From Candidatus Eiseniibacteriota bacterium (lineage in GTDB: Bacteria; Eisenbacteria; RBG-16-71-46; CAIMUX01; WJJG01): DNA of 46,111 nt. Of the stretch, positions 7,698 through 15,135 are shown piece after piece. The translations under genes were made by a program, and so were the position numbers. The notes beneath the pieces were generated by a model. That model saw nothing but the letters and a program-made list of their open reading frames with translations, had not been told where the DNA came from and did no database searches. The DNA lies in contig JAGMBO010000107.1 of the NCBI GenBank assembly GCA_023129715.1, positions 1-46,111 of the forward strand, given 5' to 3'. Each line of letters begins with the position of its first letter. The stretch's first letter is position 1.

Positions 7698-9185
7698 ATG
7701 CATCTGCGCATCAGCATCGTACTGCGCGCGGCATTCCTCTTGGTTGTCGGATTTTCCCTCTTCGCTCCATCCCCAATGGCCGAGACGGCCATGATAGCAG
7801 AAAGCTTCCAGGGAACCGCGACGGAGAGAAACAATGCCCGGCTGATCGTTGAGGACGCTCTGGGCATCATCCATGTCGTCTATTACAGTGATGGCATCTA
7901 CCATTGCACTTCAGACAATGGGGGGCAGGACTGGTCATATCCGCTTCTGATATCCTCCATCGGCAGAAACCCCTCTCTTGCTATTGATCTCAACAACACG
8001 CTCCAGCTCGTCTACAGGTCTGGCTTGTTGACTGCCTACGATATCGTCCACCGGAGTTATGATGGAGCTTGGAGCGACCCCGCCGTTGTCCACCACACAT
8101 ATGTGAATCCCGTTTCCAGACCCGTCATCGCAGTGGATCCGGAGAACAACCTCCACTGCGTCTGGCAGCAAGCAGGGGCAGGGGCAATCCCGAACTCCGA
8201 GATATGGTACAAGAAGCACACCCCGGCGACCGGCTGGTCTGATGGCGGCACGAACATAAGCAGCACATACGGCGCCTCGGAATACCCCACCCTGGCAATC
8301 GATGCGGACGGCGATCTCTACGCATTCTGGAAGGATTCCGGGGAAGATATCGGCAATGACAAGATGGTTCTGCACCGCAAGTATGCCGCCGGTGTCGGGT
8401 GGGACGCGGAGTACACGAACGTAAGCAACACATCGGGGAACGGCAGCTATGCGACAATGGATCCCTGTGCGGTCATTGATTCGCAGGGCAATGTCCACCT
8501 CGTCTGGAGCGACTCGCAAGTCGGGAATCGGGAGATCTTCTATAAGAGATGCACGGGTGGGGTCTGGGATACTACGCCGGCCAACATCAGTAATAGCGCT
8601 ACTTCCTCCCGTGCGCCCACGCTCAGCCTCGATGATCAGGACAGGCTACATCTCGCATGGGCAGAGAAGATGGACGGTGTGTACTGCGACGTTCTTTACA
8701 GAATGTGCGAGAGTGGCACGGGGACCTGGACCGATACGGAGAACCTCAGCAACAGCGAGCATGTCGATTCAGAGCACCCCAATGGTCCGGTGAGGATCGG
8801 CGATTCTCTCCGGATGATCTGGACGGAGGGCGAAGGATCGCCCTATGCCGTAGTGATCAGTAGAAGCTCGGCTGCCGATGCAAATGAGGCAGCCCTCCCC
8901 GATCAGGCAGGGAATTGGCTTTGGCAGAGCCGCCGCAACCCGTTCAATCCGCCTGGAACCATCAGCTACGCGATTCCGCAGGCCGGCAATGTAACCATCG
9001 AGATCTACGATCTGACCGGACAGCGCGTGCGGCGGCTGCATGACGGATACAGGCTGGCCGGTGTACATCAGGTTACCTGGGACGGCAGGAATGGCCAGGC
9101 AGGCCCCCTCGCCAGCGGCATATACCTCTGCCGGATTGTCTCGGGGACCCGCGCCTCGACCGGGAAGATCTGTCTAGTTGAATAG
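7698..9185 (+). CDS. Secreted BNR/sialidase-like propeller protein with C-terminal sorting-like domain
   Basis: 495 residues. ATG 7698 follows GGGGAAG with 5 nt spacing. Signal peptide at 1-29 (IVLRAAFLLVVGFSLFA, then PMAETA). Residues about 40-390 hold six or seven blades of a sialidase-like propeller, each with a NLHCVW / DLYAFW / NVHLVW / RLHLAW strand and DxDGDLY-type turns. Such folds bind or survey polymers; no complete sialidase catalytic set is apparent, so an enzymatic role is not claimed. Residues about 415-495 form a FlgD/T9SS-like domain beginning NPFNP and containing IYDLTGQRVRRL, TWDGRNGQAG and ASGIYLCRI. The protein is probably exported and anchored through this domain. It is transcribed from its own promoter. 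Confidence 0.85.
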   Translation: MHLRISIVLRAAFLLVVGFSLFAPSPMAETAMIAESFQGTATERNNARLIVEDALGIIHVVYYSDGIYHCTSDNGGQDWSYPLLISSIGRNPSLAIDLNNTLQLVYRSGLLTAYDIVHRSYDGAWSDPAVVHHTYVNPVSRPVIAVDPENNLHCVWQQAGAGAIPNSEIWYKKHTPATGWSDGGTNISSTYGASEYPTLAIDADGDLYAFWKDSGEDIGNDKMVLHRKYAAGVGWDAEYTNVSNTSGNGSYATMDPCAVIDSQGNVHLVWSDSQVGNREIFYKRCTGGVWDTTPANISNSATSSRAPTLSLDDQDRLHLAWAEKMDGVYCDVLYRMCESGTGTWTDTENLSNSEHVDSEHPNGPVRIGDSLRMIWTEGEGSPYAVVISRSSAADANEAALPDQAGNWLWQSRRNPFNPPGTISYAIPQAGNVTIEIYDLTGQRVRRLHDGYRLAGVHQVTWDGRNGQAGPLASGIYLCRIVSGTRASTGKICLVE

Positions 9186-9346
9186 GGTCCAGTTTGCGGT
9201 TGGCTTCATCCTGCTCTTCCTCTGGTCCGCGCAGCAAGATGATTGTCTCCTCGGATAGCAGTACCTCCCAAGGTATTCTCGCGCGAGGCGCATGCCCTGT
9301 GCGCCGGAGCCGCCTTGGGCTTACATGTCCTGTGTTGATTGCCTTT

Positions 9347-9378
9347 CAGTACACTAGGTATATATACCTAGTGTACTG
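9347..9378. other. 32-bp perfect palindrome in a convergent intergenic region
   Basis: CAGTACACTAGGTATA is followed immediately by its exact reverse complement. Flanking CTTT and AAAG extend the symmetry with one bulged C. It is AT-rich against a GC-rich background. As RNA it gives a 14-bp stem with a 4-nt loop in either direction, without a U tract. It lies between two convergent genes (ends at 9185 and 9468). It could be a bidirectional terminator, a binding site for a dimeric protein, or a recombination site. Confidence 0.9.
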
Positions 9379-9392
9379 CAAAGAGCACGAGA

Positions 9393-9423
9393 CTTGCTCC
9401 TCAGCTAAGTCCTTGCTCCTCAG
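9393..9423. repeat. 19-bp period direct repeat
   Basis: CTTGCTCCTCAG occurs at 9393-9404 and 9412-9423, separated by 7 bp. It lies beside the 32-bp palindrome in the 282-bp gap 9186-9467, in which I see no gene. Confidence 0.6.
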
Positions 9424-9467
9424 GGCCGGTGTGGGCCTCTCGCCGTCGGCGTGGGAACCGTCAGGCT

Positions 9468-10274
9468 TTAGCCGTACGCGTGCTGGCCGCCGAGGAAGAG
9501 GTTGCCGACGAATGAGAGAACCACCATCACGAAGCCGATGATTGCCAGAATCGCCGCCCGGCGCCCCCGCCAGCCCCGCTTGTAGCGCGCATGTAGGTAG
9601 CCGGTGTAGAAGAGCCAGATGATCCACGAGCCGACTTCCTTCGGATCCCAGCTCCAGAAGCTGCCCCAGGCGCTGTAGGCCCAGATCGCCCCGGCGAAGA
9701 GGGCGCCGAGGGTGAAGAGCGGATAGCCGATCGAGATCACGCGGTGGTTGAGGCTGTCTAGACGCTCCAGCTCCTCAGGTGGCGTGTGCGGCTTGCCCGA
9801 CTTGATCAAGTAGGCGATCGCTAATCCGCACGAGAGTGCGAAAGCGCCTTCCGCCAGGGCCGCCATGCTGACATGGATGTGTAACCAATAGCTCTGCAGT
9901 GCGGGGACGAGCTGCTGGTAGATCTCCTTGGGCACCAGGGAGGCGATCGCCATCATGCCAAGGATTAAGGGGACGACAAAGGAGGCGACCTCGAAGCGGC
10001 GCGTGCGCGCCACCAGGATCCCGAGCGATCCGGCGGCCATCCAGGACATGACACTGGCGTACTCGTGCATCGAGGCGAGCGGCGGGTGGCCGGCGAGGTT
10101 CCAGCGGACGATCAGGGCGATCGTCTGGAGGATGAACCCGGCGCCGAGGGTGATCAGTCCGATCCAGCCGAACAACGACCGGCGCAGTGCGCTGCGGACG
10201 AGGAAGAGCAGGAATGCAACGCCATAAAGCACAAAGGCGGCAGTGAAGAACTGAATGTCGAGCGAGTGATTCAC
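9468..10274 (-). CDS. ccsA: Cytochrome c biogenesis protein CcsA (ResC/CcmC family)
   Basis: System II cytochrome c maturation: with ResB, this membrane protein carries haem to the outside of the membrane and joins it to CXXCH apocytochromes. 268 residues, about eight membrane helices. The diagnostic tryptophan-rich WWD motif is visible (WGSFWSWDPKEVGSWIIWL). Candidate haem-ligand histidines lie in LHIHVSMAALAEGAFA and SLNHRVISIGYP. The start is GTG 10274, with GGAGGAGG about 8 nt upstream. It lies downstream of resB in the same orientation with an 80-bp gap that contains a 23-bp tandem array. At 268 residues it is shorter than many CcsA proteins but contains the complete core. Confidence 0.93.
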   Translation of the reverse strand: MNHSLDIQFFTAAFVLYGVAFLLFLVRSALRRSLFGWIGLITLGAGFILQTIALIVRWNLAGHPPLASMHEYASVMSWMAAGSLGILVARTRRFEVASFVVPLILGMMAIASLVPKEIYQQLVPALQSYWLHIHVSMAALAEGAFALSCGLAIAYLIKSGKPHTPPEELERLDSLNHRVISIGYPLFTLGALFAGAIWAYSAWGSFWSWDPKEVGSWIIWLFYTGYLHARYKRGWRGRRAAILAIIGFVMVVLSFVGNLFLGGQHAYG

Positions 10275-10295
10275 GAACCCTCCTCCCAGGCGTGG

Positions 10296-10387
10296 TGGTT
10301 CGAATTCCCTGGGCCTAGTGGCTCGAGGCTCCTAGGCTGGATGGCTCCAACTCCCTACGCCTTGCGGTTCGAGCTTCGAACCGGCGG
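10296..10387. repeat. 23-bp tandem array spanning the end of resB
   Basis: Four units of exactly 23 bp start at 10296, 10319, 10342 and 10365. They begin TGGTTCGAA, TGGCTCGAG, TGGCTCCAA and CGGTTCGAG. The third unit contains the resB stop codon, so the last residues of ResB are encoded by the array. Confidence 0.7.
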
Positions 10388-11890
10388 ATCGCCATCGGGT
10401 TCCAGCCAGCGCACGAGCTGGACCCCCAGGGCGGTCATCTGGGTCTCCCATTCCTCGCGGGCAAACTCCGGTGCCTGCTTCGCGGCGCCCTGGTGGATCA
10501 GGGCAATCTCCCGGCGGGACCCCACGGTCCGGAGGCGCAACCAGAGCTGCTCGCGCCGCAGGAGGAAGACGAGCACCGTGCCGAGCGAGACGAACGCGAA
10601 TCCGGCCCATACCCAGCCCGATCCGGGATGTGTCGCGACCTCAAGACCGGCCGTAAGTTGCGGGCTGTAGTCGGCGATGCGCATGGGCAGGTCGGGGCCC
10701 GTGCCGACCGGCATCTGGGGGTGGAGGAGGAAGTACCAGGTGCGGCCGGCAAGGGAGTCGCCCTTGTAGAAGCGCAGTAGCGCGGCCGGATTGCGCGGCT
10801 CGTTCGAGTCCAGGCCGGGCCCCTCTTCGCCGATGCGGAAGTCGGCGAAGAAGGTATCGATCGCGACTGCATAGGGCGTCTCGGGCAGCGCGATCCGCTC
10901 GCCCCAGGGAACGGTCACCGTCAACGGCTCCAGGAAGCGATTCGGGATCGCTTGCCGGCCCGGCATGCCCTCCGGCGTCTGCGCCGGGACTTCCTCTCCG
11001 GCGCCACGCTCGCCGGCTCCGTCGCCCGCGCCCAGGCTTCCCAGGTCGAGAACGACATCGATCGAATGCACCTTGGTCGGATCCTGCCGGTAGGAGCTCT
11101 GATACAGGCTGTAGCCGCGATGGCGCAGCGGCTTGTTGACCTTGATCTCGGTGCGCTCGACCAGCGTCGTGTCCTCACGCAACGCGACACTGGAGATGTA
11201 GGCGGAGACGCGTCCCGCGGACGTCGTCTCGATGCGGAAATCCTCAAGCGTCACCTGGAACCCCGGCTGTGGAATCGTCACCGTATCCCCGGGACGCATC
11301 CAAACGAGCTCCGAGAAACCGGTCGAGGCCATCACCAACGCTCCGACGATGAGCAGGAGCAGGCCGACGTGCGTGATGACCGAGCCGAGTTCCGAGACGC
11401 CGAAGCGGGTGGCGGAAAGCGTGAGTCTGTCGTCGCCGGCGCGCAGGCGCACGGCGAAGAAGCGCTTCTTCAGGAAACCGGTCAGCTCCTCATGCCTGGG
11501 ATCCATGCGGGTCGTCCAGCGTCGGGTGGCCGGCGCATCGAAGATCCCTGCTGGGGGAGGCAGGACCGTCAGCGCACGCCGCCAATGATGCCGCCAGCGC
11601 TTGATCGTACAGGCGAGCAGACTCAGGGAGAGCAGCGCCAGCAGGGTGCGAAAGAAGATGCAGCGGAAAGGCTGTTCCGGAACGACATGGATCAGGAGCC
11701 AGACGATCGGATCACCGGTGCGATCGGGGTAGGCCATCCGGGCGTAGTCCCCGCGGAAGGGGACCTGATCGACGACGACCACCCCAAGGATGCTCGCCAC
11801 GGCCAGGGCGATCAGGACTACGATCGCGAAGCTCGTGTCGGTGAGCAGCTCGTAGAGCTGGGTGAGCATGTTTCGCGAGCGAGGTCGCAT
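10355..11890 (-). CDS. resB: Cytochrome c biogenesis protein ResB
   Basis: System II partner of CcsA; ResB is thought to bind and reduce the apocytochrome and help relay haem. 511 residues from ATG 11890, which has GGAGG 7 nt upstream. The longer frame to 12055 has no ribosome site and overlaps the promoter. Three N-terminal helices (AIVVLIALAVASILGVVVV; RTLLALLSLSLLACTI; VGLLLLIVGALVMAS) precede a large extracytoplasmic domain of about 270 residues and a C-terminal helix (WVWAGFAFVSLGTVLVFLL). This is the usual ResB topology. The C-terminal tail WLEPDGDPPVRSSNRKA comes partly from an intergenic tandem array. It forms an operon with ccsA. Confidence 0.92.
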   Translation of the reverse strand: MRPRSRNMLTQLYELLTDTSFAIVVLIALAVASILGVVVVDQVPFRGDYARMAYPDRTGDPIVWLLIHVVPEQPFRCIFFRTLLALLSLSLLACTIKRWRHHWRRALTVLPPPAGIFDAPATRRWTTRMDPRHEELTGFLKKRFFAVRLRAGDDRLTLSATRFGVSELGSVITHVGLLLLIVGALVMASTGFSELVWMRPGDTVTIPQPGFQVTLEDFRIETTSAGRVSAYISSVALREDTTLVERTEIKVNKPLRHRGYSLYQSSYRQDPTKVHSIDVVLDLGSLGAGDGAGERGAGEEVPAQTPEGMPGRQAIPNRFLEPLTVTVPWGERIALPETPYAVAIDTFFADFRIGEEGPGLDSNEPRNPAALLRFYKGDSLAGRTWYFLLHPQMPVGTGPDLPMRIADYSPQLTAGLEVATHPGSGWVWAGFAFVSLGTVLVFLLRREQLWLRLRTVGSRREIALIHQGAAKQAPEFAREEWETQMTALGVQLVRWLEPDGDPPVRSSNRKA

Positions 11891-11937
11891 CCGGTCGCCT
11901 CCGGTCTCTCCCCGGCTTCCTCTGGGCACAAGCGGGC

Positions 11938-11966
11938 AGCATAGCGGATCTGTTTCCCGCTCGCAG
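11938..11966 (-). promoter_or_regulatory. Candidate promoter of resB-ccsA
   Basis: On the minus strand CTGCGA (11966-11961), 17 bp, TATGCT (11943-11938). It lies about 48 nt upstream of the resB start codon. Confidence 0.45.
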
Positions 11967-11997
11967 CCGGGAATGCCCCCGGGAGGTGCGCCGTCGG

Positions 11998-12084
11998 GTC
12001 GACTCCCTGCTGGAGCGCGCTGCCATGTCGACTTCCTGCTGAAGAGCGCCGTCATGTCGATTCCCTGCTGGAGCGGGCCGTCGC
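11998..12084. repeat. 29-bp tandem array, three copies
   Basis: Units at 11998-12026, 12027-12055 and 12056-12084, each exactly 29 bp. All begin GTCGA and carry TCCTGCTG-AG-GCG. It lies between the divergent resB and antiporter genes and runs up to the antiporter promoter. Confidence 0.85.
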
Positions 12085-12097
12085 ACCCGACTAGACT
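12069..12097 (+). promoter_or_regulatory. Candidate promoter of the antiporter gene, leaderless
   Basis: TAGACT (12092-12097) ends only 8 nt before ATG 12106, and no Shine-Dalgarno site is present. A weak -35 (TGGAGC) lies 17 bp upstream, inside the last 29-bp repeat. The same -10 hexamer precedes the regulator gene at 4072. The transcript would begin at or next to the ATG. Confidence 0.45.
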
Positions 12098-12105
12098 GCG
12101 GCGGC

Positions 12106-13245
12106 ATGGAGCACTTGATTCCGCAGAGCTGGTTCGAACCTCTGGCCACTGTGTGGCTTCTAGCCATCACGCTGGCCAGCCTGGCCGTGCTCGTCAAGGG
12201 CGCCGACTGGCTCGTCGCGGCCGCCGTGGGGATCGCCTATCGCTTCGGGATCTCGAAGGTGATCGTCGGGGCGACGGTGGTCTCGCTGGGGACGACGAGC
12301 CCCGAGGCGGCCGTCTCGGTGCTCGCCGCCTGGTCGGGCCAATCGGGGCTGGCATTGGGGAACGCGGTCGGCTCGATCTGTGCCGACACCGGCCTGATCT
12401 TCGGCCTCGGCTGCCTGCTCGCGGTCTTGCCGGCGGACCGGTTCGTTCTGCAGCGTCAGGGTTGGGTGCAGTTCGGGGCGGCGCTGCTCCTGGCCGGGTT
12501 CTGCTACGTCGCCTTTGCCATGCAGGGTGATCAGGCGGCGCTCGGGCGGGGGGTCGGCGCTTTCTTCCTCGTGCTGTTGATCATCTATCTGGTCGTCTCC
12601 GTGCGCTGGAGCCGCCGCCATCCGGCGCCGGCCGTGGCGCCGGTGGCGTCGGTGGGACTGTCGGAGACGGTGGAAGTAGCGAAGGGAGAGGACCCAGGTA
12701 CCTCACCGTCCGTCCCCGCCGGCCCCGCTGTGGCCGCCGCCGCGGCGGTCGAGCAGCAGCGGGCGATCCCGCTGCTCGCCGGGATAGGGGTGGCGGGGCT
12801 CGTGCTCGTGATCTTCGCCAGCCGCGTCCTAATTTGCGCGGTTTCCGAGATCGCGATCCGATGGGGGGTTCCACAAGTCGTGATCGCGGCGACCTTGGTG
12901 GCGATCGGCACCTCACTTCCCGAACTCGTCGTGGGCATCACCAGCATCGTCAAGGGGCATGGCGAGATACTCGTCGGCAATGTGATCGGCGCCGATGTCC
13001 TCAACGTGCTCTTCGTCATCGGTGCCTCAGCGACCGCGGCGAGGCTCCCGATCGTCGAACTCAGCGCGCAGGTGCCGCGAATCTTCCTCTATCTCCATCT
13101 GCCGGCAATGATCGTGATCCTCCTGCTCTTCCGGATCTTCATCTTCTCCGCCGTGCGGCGGGGCGAGTTCCGGCGCTGGTTCGGCATCCCGCTGGTGGCG
13201 ATCTATGTGACCTACGTCGTCACGCAGTTTCTGCTGTCGACTTGA
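12106..13245 (+). CDS. Calcium/sodium antiporter, CaCA family
   Basis: Inner-membrane exchanger, probably moving Ca2+ out against Na+ (or K+). 379 residues, with two inverted halves. The alpha-1 repeat GATVVSLGTTSPEAAVSVL then LGNAVGSICADTGLIFG, and the alpha-2 repeat AATLVAIGTSLPELVVGI then VGNVIGADVLNVLFV, carry the acidic residues of the ion site (Glu in SPE and PEL, Asp in ICAD and GAD). The halves are joined by a cytoplasmic linker of about 60 residues rich in Ala, Val and Pro, longer than in the simplest YrbG-like proteins. There is no ribosome-binding site before the ATG. The gene is divergent from resB-ccsA and has no obvious operon partner. Confidence 0.93.
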   Translation: MEHLIPQSWFEPLATVWLLAITLASLAVLVKGADWLVAAAVGIAYRFGISKVIVGATVVSLGTTSPEAAVSVLAAWSGQSGLALGNAVGSICADTGLIFGLGCLLAVLPADRFVLQRQGWVQFGAALLLAGFCYVAFAMQGDQAALGRGVGAFFLVLLIIYLVVSVRWSRRHPAPAVAPVASVGLSETVEVAKGEDPGTSPSVPAGPAVAAAAAVEQQRAIPLLAGIGVAGLVLVIFASRVLICAVSEIAIRWGVPQVVIAATLVAIGTSLPELVVGITSIVKGHGEILVGNVIGADVLNVLFVIGASATAARLPIVELSAQVPRIFLYLHLPAMIVILLLFRIFIFSAVRRGEFRRWFGIPLVAIYVTYVVTQFLLST

Positions 13246-13577
13246 TGTGGGCCACGAATCTGCCCCCCCTGCGCATGGCGGGCATCTCTCCGGAGGAGCT
13301 TGGGTCCGACCAGGGTGTCAGCGGTGTCGGGTGGGACTGATGGTAGGGGAGATCAGCCAATCCCGCCGGCGATCCGGGCCGGCACCTCGCGCGGAACTTG
13401 CTTGCTGGCTGGAAATTCCGGATAGGTTCCCTGTACGGGTGCCCCGGAGGCTTCCCATGCGGAATTCCTGTTGTGTAACGTGTACAGGGCTGGGCCGGCG
13501 ACGGCTCGGGGCGCGGTACGTGCCCCGCGTCTCGGGAGGCGTCGATGGGCAGGCGGCTCTGCTCTGCGCTCGATGGC
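13246..13577. other. 332-bp intergenic region, no gene seen
   Basis: Lies between the antiporter and the mtfA-like gene, which converge. No convincing coding sequence is visible. CCCTGTAC (13429-13436) and GTACAGGG (13482-13489) form a widely spaced inverted repeat. GGGGC (13508-13512) and GCCCC (13522-13526) could form a small hairpin downstream of the mtfA-like gene. Neither is followed by a U tract. Confidence 0.5.
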
Positions 13578-14363
13578 TCAACGCCCCCGGGCGGCAGGGT
13601 TCATGCGGGCAGCGGGATCTTGGGCATAGTAGGCCTGCAGGAGGCGGTAGAGATCCGGGTGCCTCGCCCGCAGCCCGCCAGGCACTTCGAAGAAGTACTC
13701 GGTGACGACGGCGAAGAACTCGGCGGGACTCTCGGCGGCGTACTCGTCGAGGAACGCCCGACGGCCGCGCTCCACGCGGCGGACGAGGGCCTCATACTGG
13801 CGCGTAAAGACGCGCGCCCACTCGGCAATCATCGAGTCTTCGGGGAGCACCGGGATGCCGTTGGCGTCTCCGGTTTCCTCGTCCAGCTGATGGGCGAACT
13901 CGTGGAGGACGACATTGTAGCCATCGCCTGGATCGCGACTGCTCTCGAGAACCTCGTCCCAGGAGAGCACGACCGCCCCCTGCGACCAGGATTCCCCCGC
14001 GCGTTCCTCGAGGCCCTCCGATACCGTCCCCTCGGGCCATTCGGTGAGATCGGGCGCTACGTAGGCCTCGGGGTAGACGATCACCGACTGCAGCTCCGGA
14101 TAGAGGCGCGTCTCACGACCGAGCAAGAGCAGGCAGGCCTGGGCGGCGATGGTGACGCGGATCTCATCGGTCATCTCGAGGCGGCCGGCGCCCTCGAAGT
14201 TCTTCTGCGCGATGAAGTCCTGGGTAAGGCGCTGGAGCTCAGCCCGCTCCGCGGATGAGAGGCTCCGGTAGTAGGGAACATTCCGCTTGAGAATCGCGAT
14301 CCACGCCGGGGAAAAGGGAAGCGGGGCTTTGCGCCCTCGAGATCGCCGCCGGGACCAGAACAT
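13578..14363 (-). CDS. mtfA: MtfA-like M90 family zinc peptidase
   Basis: Predicted zinc metallopeptidase of the Mlc titration factor A / DUF980 family. In E. coli, MtfA binds the repressor Mlc and has aminopeptidase activity; whether an Mlc partner exists here is unknown. 261 residues, close to the usual 260-270. The zinc motif VVLHEFAHQLDEETGDANG is clear (HExxH), as are the upstream VLSWDEVLESS strand and the downstream ESPAEFFAVVTEYFFE helix with its conserved Glu. ATG 14363 follows GGAGG with 7 nt spacing. An ATG at 14399 overlaps the predicted -10 box and was not used. The gene stands alone. Confidence 0.9.
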   Translation of the reverse strand: MFWSRRRSRGRKAPLPFSPAWIAILKRNVPYYRSLSSAERAELQRLTQDFIAQKNFEGAGRLEMTDEIRVTIAAQACLLLLGRETRLYPELQSVIVYPEAYVAPDLTEWPEGTVSEGLEERAGESWSQGAVVLSWDEVLESSRDPGDGYNVVLHEFAHQLDEETGDANGIPVLPEDSMIAEWARVFTRQYEALVRRVERGRRAFLDEYAAESPAEFFAVVTEYFFEVPGGLRARHPDLYRLLQAYYAQDPAARMNPAARGR

Positions 14364-14389
14364 GACCCATCCTCCACTGCCCGCCGGCC

Positions 14390-14398
14390 AGTGTAGCA
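14390..14398 (-). promoter_or_regulatory. Extended -10 promoter of the mtfA-like gene
   Basis: TGC followed by TACACT on the minus strand (14398-14390), about 27 nt upstream of ATG 14363. No good -35 is visible, as is usual with an extended -10. Confidence 0.4.
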
Positions 14399-14544
14399 TG
14401 TCGGGCGGACGGCGACACGAAGCCGCAGCAGAGTGTTGCGCCCCCGCGTTCTGCCGCGACTGCCGGCCGATCGATCAGCTTTGAACGCGACTGCCGCGGA
14501 CCGCGACACAGGCTTGTGAAGTCGGGACGGGTCGACACAACACA

Positions 14545-14885
14545 TCAGTCATTCCCGTGCGTGGACAGCAATCTGTCGCGGTGCCTGGCCGTGAGACTAT
14601 CTTGGCCCGTCTCATCGCACAGCATCGCGAGCGTCTCCATCAAGGTGACAACGTTCGGATGCTCTGGTCCGAGATAGTCCTCAATAGTGGCAGAAGGCGG
14701 GCGTACAGGGAGTCCGCGGTCGAGTGCTTGCCGAGGACCTTATGGACCCGGCCAAGTTGGTCAAGGAAGTCGCCGCATCGGGATGATCAGGCCCCAAGCA
14801 GCTCTGCATGATCGCCAGTGCCCAAGTGTAGAGCGGCTCCGCGGCGGCATAGTCGCCCTGGAGCTCGTATGCCCATCGCCGGAAC
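14545..14885 (-). pseudogene. Decayed TPR (kinesin-light-chain-like) gene end
   Basis: Three pieces in different minus-strand frames read as consecutive TPR_12-type repeats. They are YELQGDYAAAEPLYTWALA with CLGPDHPDAATSLTNLA (about 14885-14750), LGRVHKVLGKHSTADSLYAR (about 14755-14690), and IEDYLGPEHPNVVTLMETLA (about 14685-14620), followed by a terminal segment to the stop at 14545. At least two frameshifts break the gene, and nothing TPR-like is found upstream of 14885. The whole region 14364-15135 has no intact gene. Confidence 0.75.
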
Positions 14886-15101
14886 GGGCGGGCGCGACCC
14901 GCTTGAGGAGCGCGGGCCGCCGGAGGGTGAGCCGGCCGGCGACGGATTCCGAGGGTCGGCGAAGGCCTCCCGAGGCGCGCAAACGGGGGGGGCGTCTGGC
15001 GGTGTGGGGGATACAATCCATTGTGCTCCCTCAACTTGTTGAGATCATGGAAGATGGCCCGCCGCCCGGCGAAGGCTGTCGACCGAGGATTTGTTGTTGA
15101 C

Positions 15102-15134
15102 ACACCGTCATTTTTCGCCGAAAAATGACGGTGT
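15102..15134. promoter_or_regulatory. 33-bp palindrome over the DUF4143 ATPase start region
   Basis: ACACCGTCATTTTTCG, a central C, then the exact reverse complement. It ends one base before ATG 15136. TTGACA (15097-15102) overlaps its left edge, and AAAAAT about 18 bp further could serve as a -10, so the palindrome would cover the whole promoter. It looks like an operator, perhaps autoregulatory. As RNA it would form a 16-bp hairpin that hides the start. It could also be the remnant of a small palindromic repeat element. Confidence 0.8.
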
Positions 15135-15135
15135 C

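Noticed and set aside
9347-9378. XerCD dif site
   Set aside because: The length and exact symmetry differ from the dif layout of two 11-bp arms around a 6-bp centre, and the sequence does not match.
11998-12084. CRISPR-like repeats (also 4115-4225, 44508-44610, 45985-46080)
   Set aside because: Units follow one another without spacers and no cas gene is present; they are simple tandem arrays.
13429-13489. Inverted repeat CCCTGTAC/GTACAGGG as a terminator
   Set aside because: The loop of 45 nt is too long and there is no U tract; left as a minor note.
14681-15103. Single 140-codon gene on the minus strand
   Set aside because: Only its last third is TPR-like; the rest is GC-rich noise, and the similarity continues in other frames, so it is a relic.
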